Assembly: GCA_004151065.3 (NCBI GenBank)
Contig: NWUY0300006966.1
Span: 19,515-44,647, forward strand
Direction of reading: 5' to 3'
DNA length: 25,133 bases
Source of the DNA: Larix sibirica
Lineage: Eukaryota; Streptophyta; Pinopsida; Pinales; Pinaceae
How positions within the stretch are numbered: position 1 is the stretch's first letter; each line of letters starts with the position of its first letter. A model generated the notes under the pieces. The model was not told the origin of the DNA and made no database searches. It was given only the letters and a program-made list of their open reading frames with translations. This document shows, in pieces, positions 10,000 through 20,251 of the stretch. The position numbers and the translations under genes are program-made.

Positions 10000-10640
10000 A
10001 TATTCGTCCGTGGCTTTGGATCGTTTCTCATAACGATTCAAGTAATCTGTACAAAACTGCGCATAATTAACATTCTCACTACTCCCAATATGCTAACAGC
10101 AATACAAATTCTATATCGTAGCATAAACTACTTGATATTAAGCGCAGTGACCTTAATGGATTTCAATCAGGTGATCGTTCCACAGGGGCAGACAGGATCA
10201 GATACAAAGAGAAACCTGCAGATCGGCAACAGATATTACTTCTCACAATGATTATTATTAGTATGCTCTGCCATCTGTGAAGAAAAATGATCGCCATTAA
10301 AGCCTATTTGTAGCTCAAGTGGGCCATTAAAATAATGAGGAAAAAATCTCTATAGAGGATTCAACAGCCAGAATTGTGGTGGTAAGTACTCGGTAATGCT
10401 AGGAATTTCGCGAGTGTTATTTTTCCAATTAAAGGAACTCCATAAAATTACTGGCACGTCTGACATTGCTATCGTCATGAGCAAGATGTATAAATAATTT
10501 TTAAATGAATGTGGCAGCGAGTAGATGCCAAAATCCATTGACAAATCGCCTTCGCCAGTTAGATTTTCCCTTTGAAACAAATAATTCAAGTCTTCGTGGC
10601 GTTTTATAACTTCAAGGAACAGGCGTGAGTGAATGATTTT
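10000..10640. other. SAUR upstream flank
   Basis: Mixed-composition sequence without recognisable transposon protein. An 79-codon minus-strand frame at 10350-10589 matches nothing I know and is not called. It may carry distal promoter elements, but none is distinctive. Confidence 0.4.
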
Positions 10641-10835
10641 CCAACTGCTTTTGCTAATCCTGGTAGTATTTAGGATAATCTGGTCTCCTTAGCAACCCCA
10701 AACTCTTCCAGTTTTACCATATTTATGACTCGATAATCTGGTTTCTTGAGCAAGCCCACACCCTTCCCGGCTTTTGGTAATCCTAGTGATATTTACCATA
10801 TTTATGATTAGATAACTCGGTCTCTTTAGCAACCC
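10641..10835. repeat. Three diverged tandem units of ~60-75 bp
   Basis: Units at about 10641-10703, 10704-10759 and 10760-10835 share the order (CCA/CC.G)nTTTT, ACCATATTTATGA or TAGTATTTAGGA, GATAATCTGGT(C/T)TC, then AGCAACCC or AGCAAGCCC. The second and third share ACCATATTTATGA exactly. The units differ by substitutions and small indels, so the array is old. It lies roughly 750-950 bp upstream of the SAUR start. Confidence 0.7.
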
Positions 10836-10890
10836 TTTCAGTTTTAAGTTAGATTGAAACTAAATATTAGCACAACTACAAGTAAAGTTG

Positions 10891-11138
10891 NNNNNNNNNN
10901 NNNNNNNNNNNNNNNNNNNNNNNNNNNNNNNNNNNNNNNNNNNNNNNNNNNNNNNNNNNNNNNNNNNNNNNNNNNNNNNNNNNNNNNNNNNNNNNNNNNN
11001 NNNNNNNNNNNNNNNNNNNNNNNNNNNNNNNNNNNNNNNNNNNNNNNNNNNNNNNNNNNNNNNNNNNNNNNNNNNNNNNNNNNNNNNNNNNNNNNNNNNN
11101 NNNNNNNNNNNNNNNNNNNNNNNNNNNNNNNNNNNNNN
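10891..11138. other. Assembly gap, 248 Ns
   Basis: All bases are N. Frames that appear to span it are artefacts. Confidence 1.
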
Positions 11139-11354
11139 GACGACCATAAAATGAATCTCCACTCAATATTTATTACACTCAAATTAATCTTGTTAATCCA
11201 CTCAAAAAAATCCAAAATCTGAGATAATACCTAAACACGTAAACATAACAATTACATACAAAGGATTTTCGTTTTTCTAATTAACATATAAATAGAATTC
11301 AAAATTTAGTGGAAGTCATACATTTATTTTAAATTTTGAACTATTTATTTGAGG

Positions 11355-11400
11355 TGTCTCTTAGTGTATGTACCATTAGAGATGTCTCTTAGTGTATGTA
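11355..11400. repeat. 18-bp direct repeat containing TGTCTC
   Basis: TGTCTCTTAGTGTATGTA occurs at 11355-11372 and 11383-11400, 28 bp apart. TGTCTC is the classical auxin-response element core bound by ARF proteins. The pair lies about 1.5 kb upstream of the SAUR start, beyond the gap. A 6-base word occurs often by chance, so function is uncertain, but the duplication itself is plain. Confidence 0.85.
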
Positions 11401-11898
11401 GGGTAGGTATGGGTATGTGTGTGTGATGGAAAGATAATAACAAATAAAATAATTAAATATTGTTGTATTCTTATATTTTTTATTATTTTTAATTTTTAAT
11501 TATTTAATTATTTTAAATTAATCTTTATATATTATTATATATTAGTAATTGTTTTGACATCTAATTCAAAATAATATATACTTTTTAATATAAGATTTTA
11601 TATTAATAAAAATATCTATTAAAATAGTAATTTTGTTAGTTTTTTTAATTTAATGAATTATAAGCTTAAATTTAGGAGAAAATATAATGAAGTTTAGATT
11701 AGTAATTTAAGTTAGCATAATTCATGTTATTTTTCATTATTTGTTATTTTTTTTATGGAGTAGCATTTCTTGTAAAGTGCCACTCTAAAAAGGGGAAAAG
11801 ACTTGGTAGAGGCTATTTTGAAATATAGCTTTGGTTACTTGTTACTCTAGCTATAATTGGGTAGGTGATGTTGTGAGAAATTGAGAGAGTGCTAGAGT

Positions 11899-11930
11899 TG
11901 CTATTGTGGGTAGATGCTATTGTGGGTAGA
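11899..11930. repeat. 16-bp tandem duplication
   Basis: TGCTATTGTGGGTAGA is present twice, head to tail and identical. Confidence 0.9.
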
Positions 11931-12360
11931 TTTGGCTTCGATGACTTCAAAATTTTGAGGGGACGATAGTTCTAATTAGTTAAAGTGATGGATTGAAATA
12001 GTGTAAAAGTTTTGGGTGGAAGGAAGTTAGGAGAAGAAATATATATCTAGCAGTTATGTTGGGTAGATTGAGGGTGTAGATATGGCTTATAGAATTAATG
12101 TAAGGATTGGGAATTTTCATTGAAGAGATCCTTATGAGAATCATGTGAAGAGACATTGAGTAAACTATTGGTTAGGTCAAAAAAACTCGATGCATCATGT
12201 GGGGTTAAGAAAACCCTAGGCTAAGAGGAAATATTGAAGATTTAAAAAAAATGGAGGACCTCATACAAAAAAGGAGGCTTTCGAAATAATGAAACAAACA
12301 TTGTTGGTAAAGAATATTCTAGAGTAGGCTACTATGCCTTGTTTTGTAGAGATATCAAAA

Positions 12361-14660
12361 TTTTATGTCGAAATGAAAATGAGTGGATGAAGGTCCCCCA
12401 CAACTAAAGAGAGTGAGGATGATAGTGACAATGGGGATAATGAGGATGATAATGATGATATTATTTAGTTTAAAAACCAAAAGAGGGTGAATCATTAGAT
12501 GATGTTCCTTATAGAACACTAGAGTTGTCTAATGAATTGTTTGAGGAATATGTAAGTCAAGAAGTTAGAAGAAAACTTAGGTTTGCAAATGAAGAAGAAG
12601 GGACTCCTATGTTCATAGAAATAAAGTTTGAAGGAAGTGTTAAGGATGAAGAATTTATCAAAGGTGTCCCTACATTTTTAGGGAATGCGAGCTTAGAACA
12701 ATTGATGTGTGGATATCAAGGCTAGGTAATTATTTTGTGGAATGATACATTGAGGACCTATATAGGGTTATTGGTTTTTTCAAAATTAAAAGAAGGTGCA
12801 GTAGTACGTTAGAGAGAAAGGAGTAGACATCAGAAAGGAAAAGGAAATGTAATTGGAAGGGAGTACATTATCTCCACGTTGATGAAGGAGATAGTGCAAC
12901 AAAGAATGAGGATATAATGATAAAAAAGGTTCAAGCTCTCAGAATACAACATGGGAGGTAGAAAAATGTTTTGAAAATAAATAAGGTTGAGGATGAAAGG
13001 CTACCATGAAGAACATTAGGTTCCATAATTTATTTTGATGGTGTTGTTGAGCTTTAAGTAGAATTAGAGGCTGAGTAGTGGGCCTTTAAGTGCGTTCCAG
13101 AGATAGAAGAAAATGATGTTGATTATGATAAAATAACCAATTGTAAGCTTTGATAGGGAGAGTTTTTGGAAAACATGCATATGAGTAAATTGGATTTAAT
13201 TAACAATATTTATGTTTGTGAATGTACAAGTGCAAAAAAGGAGAGAATGAGTCATCTTGTATAAGATGCAAATGAAAATGAGAACATCAACACCATTGGC
13301 ATAAAACATGATGAATACCTTGAGAAAGATGACAATAGTATTGTTTTAGATATTGGAGAAAATTGAGACTGAAATGATAGTACTCATGATGTTGTGATAG
13401 GGGATGAAATGAAAACTCAAAAGGAAGATGTAGAAGATGAAATAGAGGAAGAAGTTAAGGAAATAAATGATCAAACAGAAGTGACTGGAATTGAAGCAAT
13501 ATATGATGAAGGATACTTTTAGAATATGATTTGGTTAAGATCAATAAAGAAGTGGAATCAATCATCAAGGTGAAGAGAGAATAAGACAACCCATCTATAT
13601 TTGCAATAAAATGAAATGATAAATATGTTGTTGTAGTAGTTGAAGCCGAGAGGTCTAAAAAAGTAATAGATACAGTAGAATAAGTTCATGAAATTGAAAC
13701 TTTTTTGTCTTGAAAGCTAGAAGCGCAAGGCCAATATGATCATAATGTCCTTAGTAATTTCTATTGTGATAAGGAAAAAGAGTCCTGTGTCCAAGAAGAT
13801 AAAAATTATTATATCCAATGAAAAGCAATATGATTATGGTAATACTACCATAGGTGGAATAGAAGGAAAATAAAAGAAACGAGGAGATATTAAAAAAAAT
13901 CATGTTTTGTTTTATTATTTGTTTGTTAATGATTAAGCATGGATAGATTTAATAGAAATGAAGTTTGTGACTCATGAGATGGAAGGGAACCTCAATGGAG
14001 TTCTAAAGTTGGTAAAAAACATGAGAAAAAACAAATTGACTGAAGATGAATGTAAGCTAGAATTTAAATTAGAAAAACATAGGAAGAAACCCTATCTGGA
14101 TGAAGGGCATGGCGATAATAGAAAACTAAAGTATAATGAAAGCAAGATAATATTTAATTTAGCATAAGTATATAGCGAAACTTATGTTGAGGTAGAGATC
14201 ACTAAGAGGATGAGCATGAATATGCTGATATGACAAATAAAATTATAATAATTAGAAGAATATAATGAAAAGAAATGTGGAGGACAAGATAGATGATTAT
14301 GAAGGAAAATATGATATTAATGTGGAATATGTTGATAATGTAAACAAAAATTTAAATGAGGATGAAATGTTGAAAATTATAAATTAACGATAAAAATTAT
14401 GTGGTAAAATTACAACACCTAGAATGCAAGAAGAGAAGATTGTAGTTGACAAACACGAAGTTACAACATTTCATACATGTATGTGTGAGATGGAGGAAGG
14501 AAAAGAGGAAGAACATTCATATATTTTCATGGATGGAAGCTTGGATTTGCATCCAACTCAAGAAACAATGGAGGAGGCACTAGTGAAACAAGTGGCGATA
14601 GGAAAACATTTATGGGGGGGATTTAATCTATGGGATAATTTTCCATGTTTTTTTCTACAA
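12361..14660 (+). pseudogene. Purine-rich broken coding-like region, unknown
   Basis: The plus strand is strongly A+G-skewed for 2.3 kb and, in changing frames, encodes charged segments. About 12409-12465 gives ESEDDSDNGDNEDDNDDII. 12474-12725 is open for 83 codons (EGESLDDVPYRTLELSNELF at the start). About 13265-13520 is Asp/Glu-rich with stops. 13958-14167 (ATG) gives a Lys/Glu-rich 69-residue frame. 14424-14663 (ATG) gives 79 residues, the last ~20 of which lie in the dispersed repeat at 14601. No family is recognised. It may be a dead gene or an unidentified retroelement gag; alternatively the purine skew alone keeps frames charged and partly open. Confidence 0.35.
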
Positions 14661-14804
14661 TAAGATTCACAATTTCCATATTTTTTTCTAAAATGATTCA
14701 CCCAAATTCCATAGGATAAAAGCATTTTACTCTATGAATTCCCAAAATTATCTAGAAGCTTTAAAAAAATCCTTAGGAACTTGAGTATTCTTAAAAAAAT
14801 ATCA

Positions 14805-14823
14805 CCAAACATTTTATGTTTGG
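14805..14823. other. Perfect 8-bp hairpin in copy A
   Basis: CCAAACAT-TTT-ATGTTTGG: an exact inverted repeat with a 3-base loop, flanked by A/T-rich bases. The identical hairpin occurs in copy B while nearby bases have diverged. Confidence 0.9.
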
Positions 14824-14835
14824 AAATTTAAGAAT

Positions 14836-14836
14836 N
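14836..14836. other. Single N hiding about 31 missing bases
   Basis: Copy A reads AAGAAT-N-GAAAATTATGGATCC. Copy B has about 31 additional bases (16620-16650) between the same flanks. The N therefore most likely marks a small gap. Confidence 0.6.
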
Positions 14837-14920
14837 GAAAATTATGGATCCTTAAAAATTTCCCTACTAAAAAATCCATTAAAAACTTTTAAAGATGTAA
14901 TTAATACACACTAACCTTTT

Positions 14921-15434
14921 AAGAGTTAAGTTGGTTTGTGGGTTAAGTGTTAGCTAATTAGTGGATTAGTGTTTAGTGGACCAAGGTTGATTAGTGAATT
15001 AAGGGTCATTGGATTCATAGTTAAGGTTAGTGGTTTATGCACCAATGGGTGAGTGGATTTAAACAGGTTGATGGGTAGTGTGTTAGCTAATAATGATGAG
15101 TAGTTTATTAGTTAATGGCTTATGTGGTTAGGGGTTATTGGTTCAAGGTTTAATAGGTTATTGTGTTAATTGGTTCTAATCCACTAACCACTAATCCTCT
15201 AAAGACTAAATCACCCACCCCTAGCCCATTAACTATACATCCACTAAACCACTAACTGTTAACGCATTGGCCACCAACCCCTAAACCACTCCCTAGTAAC
15301 ATTTGACCCACTAACAATTAACCCCAATCACTATCCCTTAATAACTAACCAAATGTTTATCACCACTATCCCTTAACTCATTAATCTCTTATTGACACCT
15401 AACCTACTAAACCCTTAACTCTAATAATTAACCA
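14921..15434. repeat. Strand-switching GTTAGTGG / CCACTAAC word array
   Basis: From about 14921 to 15175 the plus strand is made of degenerate words such as GGGTTAAGTG, GGATTAGTG, GGTTAGTGG and GGGTTATTGG, with very few Cs. At about 15175-15180 it flips: to 15434 it is made of the complementary words CCACTAACC, CCCATTAAC, CCACTAAACC and CCCTTAACTC, with very few Gs. The halves are similar in length (about 255 bp each) but not an exact palindrome. It looks like an old degenerate minisatellite of 7-9-bp units, one half inverted. The words resemble but do not equal the plant telomere repeat TTTAGGG. Confidence 0.8.
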
Positions 15435-15570
15435 TGTTGTGGCCAAGTTTTGACCCTTTTGCAAAAGCACATAAGAACAACATATAGAGAAAAATGGTCG
15501 AGCACCGATACACAAAAAGGTTGAATATGCAAACAAATAGGAAATGTACTATGTGAAAGATTGAATATGC

Positions 15571-15695
15571 CTGGATGTAAGGATAGTAATAAGGATCTAT
15601 TGATATATATTGTAAAAGATTGAAATATTTTTGTATATTTTGTTGTAAGGTTATGGTCTGGATGTAAGGATAGTAATAAGGATCTAATGATATAT
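15571..15695. repeat. 38-bp direct repeat, 87 bp apart
   Basis: CTGGATGTAAGGATAGTAAT continuing AAGGATCT(A/T)(A/T)TGATATAT occurs at 15571-15608 and 15658-15695 with about one mismatch. The intervening 49 bp are AT-rich. Confidence 0.9.
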
Positions 15696-16380
15696 GATCT
15701 AATGAAATTAAGAGGAACTTATCCTTGTATTTTTGTTAGGGTTTTATATTTAAACAATTCTATCTTTTTAGGCTTGCATAGTGTGTTTGTTTGTTTTTGG
15801 TCATTTTTGAATTCAATGTGTTAAAAAAAGAGATATTGATGTTTTGGACCTAAGATATGTAGTTCATCATCAAGATTATAAACAAAGAGCTAAAAAGAAT
15901 TGGATAATATTTTCATATTTACTTTCTATGTCCATGAATGGTCTACTTTTGCATGAGTATCTAAGGTATTGAATTTAAGATGATTAAAGGTTAAAGAAAT
16001 ATTAATGGAAATTTCATTTCTATTTGTTCCCTCTAATTTGCATAATCTTAAATTAAGGAAACAATCAAATATGCCTCAAGTGAGACCTCCTTCCTTTGGA
16101 AGGTTCACAATGTTGTAATAACTAGACTACATTAGATGTTTTTTGGATAACCTCCATAAACCTTGGGTCTACATAGGAGCCAATGAGATGGTTATATTGC
16201 CAAAATCGTAACTAATGTAGAGTAGGAGAATGCATAGGCAACGAAAGAAAGTCGAGCTGCAAGACTAGTTCAATGTGCATATCTATGGTTTTGCATGCTA
16301 AGAATGTGCATACTTGGATGTAGAAGTTGAAATATTTAAATATATCTACATTATTGAGTGTTTACATGAGATCTTTTGCA
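15696..16380. other. Unassigned sequence
   Basis: No coding frame, RNA gene or repeat is supported. It contains AT-rich sequence and a few short open stretches without family resemblance. Confidence 0.5.
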
Positions 16381-16681
16381 GGGAAAATTTTAGGGGCGAA
16401 ATTTAGCCCATGGGCTAATTTTTTATGCTTTTTTTTTCAAAAACAAATTTATCAATTTCCATTTTTTCTCAAAAGATTTTCCCAAATTCCACAAGATAAA
16501 AATAGTTTAATCTAAATATCACCAAAATTTTGAATTCTAGAAACTCTATAAAATCCTTAGAAACTTGACTATTTTTACAAAAATATCACCAAACATTTTA
16601 TGTTTGGAAATTTAAGAATTAGTAAGATTCACCAAGGTTTCTAAACTTTAAGAAATTTATGGATCCTTAGTTTTTTCCCTA
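16381..16681. repeat. Dispersed ~300-bp repeat, copy B
   Basis: Starts GGGAAAATTTTAGGGGCGAA, ends ATGGATCCTTAGTTTTTTCC. Aligns with copy A at 14601-14865, including the shared block with the hairpin at 16589-16607. It retains about 31 bases missing at the N of copy A. Neither copy has clear TG...CA ends, so calling them LTRs of one element is not justified. Confidence 0.85.
16589..16607. other. Perfect 8-bp hairpin in copy B
   Basis: Same CCAAACAT-TTT-ATGTTTGG sequence as in copy A. Confidence 0.9.
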
Positions 16682-18240
16682 GTGTCCATGGAAACCATCC
16701 CTACCTTTGATGTCTCTTGTGCATTGGCCATAAGGATTGCATTGTAGAATGATGGAGTAGCTAAGGAAATGTGACTAGAAGAAGAACATATGAGAAATAT
16801 TATATTTACTTGAATCATGTTGTCATATTATGATAACATGAATAAAAATAATGTGGAATACCATTAATACAAAAGATAAATCCATTGCCGTAGAAAAGTT
16901 TGATAAATCAGGAACTCTTTCTTATCTCAACCATGAAAATTGCAATCAAGGAGGCGGATATACGGGAATTAGAATAATGTTTTGTTCCTTGGACCACCAA
17001 GGAAGAAGAATACCACCATCATGTGGTGAAGTGGAAGGCTATTGACATGACTTATGCTAATGGCTAGGGTGAAGGGAAATGTATGGGTACTTTATTGCAT
17101 CCATGAAACATAAAGAGGAAATGATTATTTGTATATTAGTTTTTCCCAAGAGGAAGATGGAATTATGCTTTCAAGTTCAAGTTAAAATACAAGAAGCACA
17201 ACAAATTTTGCAGGGTTAGGTATGGATCCATCCCACTCCAGAAGGGATTTATCTATAGTAGAAAAGAGCTCAAATATCCATGAGAAAAACATCAGAATAG
17301 AAGTGTAGATCTAAAAGTGGTTCAATTTGTGGATTTAGAGGAAGAACTGAAAGAGACATACATTTTATCATGTGCATATCAAAATGTGATTTACATTGAG
17401 GGAGTAACAACAAATTTCTACCATTGACCTATGCGCATTGGTCAAAACACAAGGTTGTGATTCTCTTTTACCTAGAGAGAGTCTGACATAGGAGCATTCT
17501 GTTTGGGATTTAAAAGTTCTTGGGGCTATGGGGTGATGCCAACCACTTACCATTGAAAATGCCTCCCAATTATTTACTTTTCCCATAATATTAGGTTTCC
17601 TTAGTCTATTCAAAGTGGTGGGATTTTTGGGATGACATCAACCACCCCCCTGTGAAAATTACTCTCATTCATTTATCTCTCCCTCCCCATGCCTTCCCAA
17701 AAACGTAGTTGATGATGCACTTAACCCTTGGTTCATTTTCCTAGTGCACATTAATGTTGATGGGATAGAGTTCATATCCCAGGTGACTTTACTAGAGGTG
17801 TAGATAGTGGATGGGATCATTTATAATCACTATTAAAACTAATTTATGGTTGTTGGTTAGTCAATTAAGAGGGACATTGAAAATGAAAAGGAGGATCTCA
17901 TAGGAGTGATAGGGAGTCTATCAAAATTAAGAGGAAAATGAGTTAATAGAAGATGAGGCAATTTCTGAAGAGGAGAGGGCTCATGAAGAATAGTGGAGGA
18001 AGATGCCTCTGTCAAGAAAAGAGGGAGAACATCAAAGTTGGGAAGAGAAAAATAAGAGAGGTTGGACAATGGGGAGAGCATGGAGAAGAGGAAAAAATTT
18101 AAAAAAAAGGAGAATAAAGAAGAAGAAGATATGGAAGACCAGATAATATAACAAAGGAATAAGGGAAGGAAGCTAGTGTTACAACATATAAAAGCTACCA
18201 AACATAATTGTAGTAGAAAAAAAAAACACAAGTTTAAAGA
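16682..18240 (+). other. Broken coding-like sequence, purine-rich at the end
   Basis: 16851-17045 is an ATG-started 64-codon frame with no recognised domain. From 17880 to 18235 the plus strand is A+G-rich and in one frame reads as a Lys/Arg/Glu-rich segment with several stops (for example MEKRKKFKKKENKEEEDMED near 18080). The long minus-strand frame at 17857-18231 is its complement, Ser/Phe/Leu-rich and of low complexity, and is not called. The style matches 12361-14660, so both may be remains of one gene or element split by the material at 14601-16681; this is inference. Confidence 0.3.
17527..17685. repeat. Imperfect ~55-bp direct repeat, 100 bp apart
   Basis: GGGGTGATGCCAACCACTTA at about 17530 and GGGATGACATCAACCACCCC at about 17630 begin two stretches that also share TGAAAAT, a CTC..A block, ATTTA and TCCC in the same order. 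Confidence 0.6.
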
Positions 18241-18633
18241 AAAAAATTATGTGAATGATGACGAATTATAAACATGTTTAAAACTCAAACCAACATGCAA
18301 TCTTTGTGTTTTATCATTCTAATGAAGGATTTCATATCTATTTAGGTATTATAGAAGTGGAAATCTAAAAAATAATATAAAGAGTTGGTGTTCAAGAATT
18401 TTATTTTCCTTTTTTACAATTAATTTGATAAAAGATTTAATATGGTTCCTTATTGTTCTATGCTTTATGTTTGTCTTAATATCCCTACGGTTGTTGTTGT
18501 GGTATTATATACATCCTACATTGCTACATCATTTTTATATTATGTTTGTTGCCATTAGTGAAGGGTGTGGATGAGTTGGAATAAATAAGTTAACTTTGTT
18601 ATATGAAATTCTAATAAGTATGAGAGAATATGC
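18241..18633. other. AT-rich, nothing recognised
   Basis: No coding or structural feature supported on either strand. Confidence 0.5.
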
Positions 18634-18697
18634 TATCCATATCATTAATATTAAAGATAATGATTTATCCATATCATTAATATTAAAGATAATGATT
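18634..18697. repeat. 32-bp tandem duplication
   Basis: TATCCATATCATTAATATTA plus AAGATAATGATT occurs twice, head to tail and identical (18634-18665, 18666-18697). Confidence 0.95.
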
Positions 18698-18777
18698 TAC
18701 GTGCTTAAACAATAAATCTTGTGACTATTTCAAATAAAGTTATTTCATTAATAATCATGATTATTAACTAGAAAACA

Positions 18778-18925
18778 AATGAACATTTAAGTGAATTAAC
18801 ACCAAATATTATTTGTTTTACAAAGTAAAATCATTCCTCCAAATAATAGCGAAATGAACATTTAAGTGAATGAACACCAAATATTATTTGTTTTACAAAG
18901 TAAAGCCATTCTTCCAAATAAAAAT
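18778..18925. repeat. 75-bp tandem duplication
   Basis: Two adjacent copies beginning ATGAACATTTAAGTGAAT, 75 bp apart (18779 and 18854), sharing ACACCAAATATTATTTGTTT and ACAAAGTAAA with a few substitutions and divergent last bases. Confidence 0.9.
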
Positions 18926-19066
18926 TGGATGAATATATATTTTTTTCTACTCCAAATTAAATAATCATCAACAAAATAAATTTAAAGTATTAAAATATAA
19001 TATAATAAAGTAATTATACTTCACATATTTTTTAAATTTAAAATTTCAAAATAATCTTTAATACGG

Positions 19067-19247
19067 AGTAAGAAGATGTTAGCTCTAGAAATTTTCAAAT
19101 GTTATTCGTTTACGATAACAGTGTATATATGATTAGCATAAACATCCAACTCGTTATAGTAAGAAGATGTTAGCTCTAGAAATTTTCAAATGTTATTCGT
19201 TTACGATACCAGTGTATATATGATTAGCAAAACATCCAACTCGTTAG
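19067..19247. repeat. 91-bp tandem duplication
   Basis: AGTAAGAAGATGTTAGCTCT and the following bases at 19067-19157 are repeated at 19158-19247. The copies differ by one substitution (GATAACAG / GATACCAG) and a one-base length difference, so the event is recent compared with the other repeats here. Confidence 0.95.
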
Positions 19248-19700
19248 AAATGATAGTGACTTTTACATCATCATTATAAAATGGTTTCGGATTAATGACA
19301 AATACAATTGAATGAATTGGAATGTGTTCTTCATTTTTTACCCTTCTAGACAAGGATCCCACACGTCCCATCATTGGTATACCTAACCTAATTAAAAAAA
19401 TAAATTCCAATGGAATCTCTTGAAATGTTTCCTTAATTGGGTCTCTCTTGTCATAAACGTCATGCAATATGGTTGAACACTATTAATATATGGAGGACAA
19501 GCACAATCACTAATCATGATTATTGCATCTTCTTTGTCCAATATTTAATATATTGTGACTAATTTTAAGCTCATCTAATTCAATTACAACAGCATTGGAG
19601 ATCTAGTCCATCTCTCTTAATCGAAACCACCATTTTCCAAGTTAGTGATACAATTTTAATATTAAAAACGTATGTGGAGACGAAAGAAGTTATAAATTGA
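19201..19700 (-). pseudogene. Unrecognised broken protein-coding remnant
   Basis: The minus strand has an ATG-started 88-codon frame from 19467 to 19201, including EIPLEFIFLIRLGIPMMGRV and VFVINPKPFYNDDVKVTI; it looks protein-like rather than low-complexity. Upstream, in other frames, are further coding-like pieces: DAIIMISDCACPPYINSVQP (about 19470-19530) and SNAVVIELDELKISHNILNI (about 19540-19600), with KLGKWWFRLREMD before it, then a stop. Frame changes between pieces suggest an old gene or viral-type insertion. The 3' end runs into the 91-bp duplication. No family is recognised from these motifs. Confidence 0.4.
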
Positions 19701-20251
19701 ACGATGAATCATTTTTTAATTTGAATTAATCTTATCATAAAATAAAATTATGATTTTTACATTTAATCATGCTTACTAATAAAAACAATAAGGAAATGTT
19801 ATCATTTTAAAAAAAAGTTTGTTAATGAAATATTATTATTATGTTTTACGTAAAAATTGAAACAATAATAAACTATAACAATTCCAAAAAGAATTAGATA
19901 CTCATTTTTAAATATAATATTTATTATAATCTATTTCACGTTGAATTGAATAACCATTTCCATTGAATATGGGGCATTTTTTTCTACATTTTCATATATA
20001 CGTTGCAATAGTTTAATACCTTTACTTATTGGATTAATGAATTTTCATATTTCTACATAAATAGAGGTTTAGTATTTGGAATTCATACATTTAATACTTG
20101 GACTTAGAATCTGAAATTTTTATATGTTATATATCTGATCATGTTAGTACATCATCCTCATGGCATCATATTCTACTTATTGACCTAATTTTATCAAAAT
20201 TTATAGGAGTTAAGTTTTCATAAAATATAAATATATAGTGGCACATAAAAA
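19700..20251. other. AT-rich spacer
   Basis: Runs of A/T with no supported frame. Minus-strand reading just above 19660 may extend the remnant at 19201-19700. Confidence 0.45.

Larger units (their letters stand above)
11139..12360. other. AT-rich non-coding stretch
   Basis: From about 11440 to 11760 it is extremely AT-rich (ATTATTTTTAATTTTTAATT type). No coding frame is supported. It holds two small repeats listed separately. Confidence 0.6.
14601..14865. repeat. Dispersed ~300-bp repeat, copy A
   Basis: Aligns along its whole length with 16381-16681. It starts GGAAAACATTTATGGGGGGG and ends ATGGATCC...TTTCCCTA. Similarity is highest in the last third, including over 35 identical bases around 14797-14835. 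It contains the hairpin at 14805-14823 and the N at 14836. Same orientation as copy B, 1.78 kb away. Confidence 0.85.

Noticed and set aside
10844-11222. Long frames on both strands spanning the N run
   Set aside because: They are open only because N codons are not stops.
14921-15434. True interstitial telomere repeat
   Set aside because: The words are TTAGTGG-like and variable, not TTTAGGG in register, so telomere origin is not supported.
14601-16681. Copies A and B as LTRs of one element
   Set aside because: No TG...CA ends, primer site, purine tract or target-site duplication could be found, and the copies are strongly diverged.
17857-18231. 124-codon Ser/Phe/Leu-rich minus-strand frame
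   Set aside because: It is the complement of a purine-rich tract and has low-complexity composition with no family resemblance.
19061-19070. ATACGGAGTA as a Stowaway-type MITE end
   Set aside because: Only a few bases match and there is no partner inverted end at a suitable distance.
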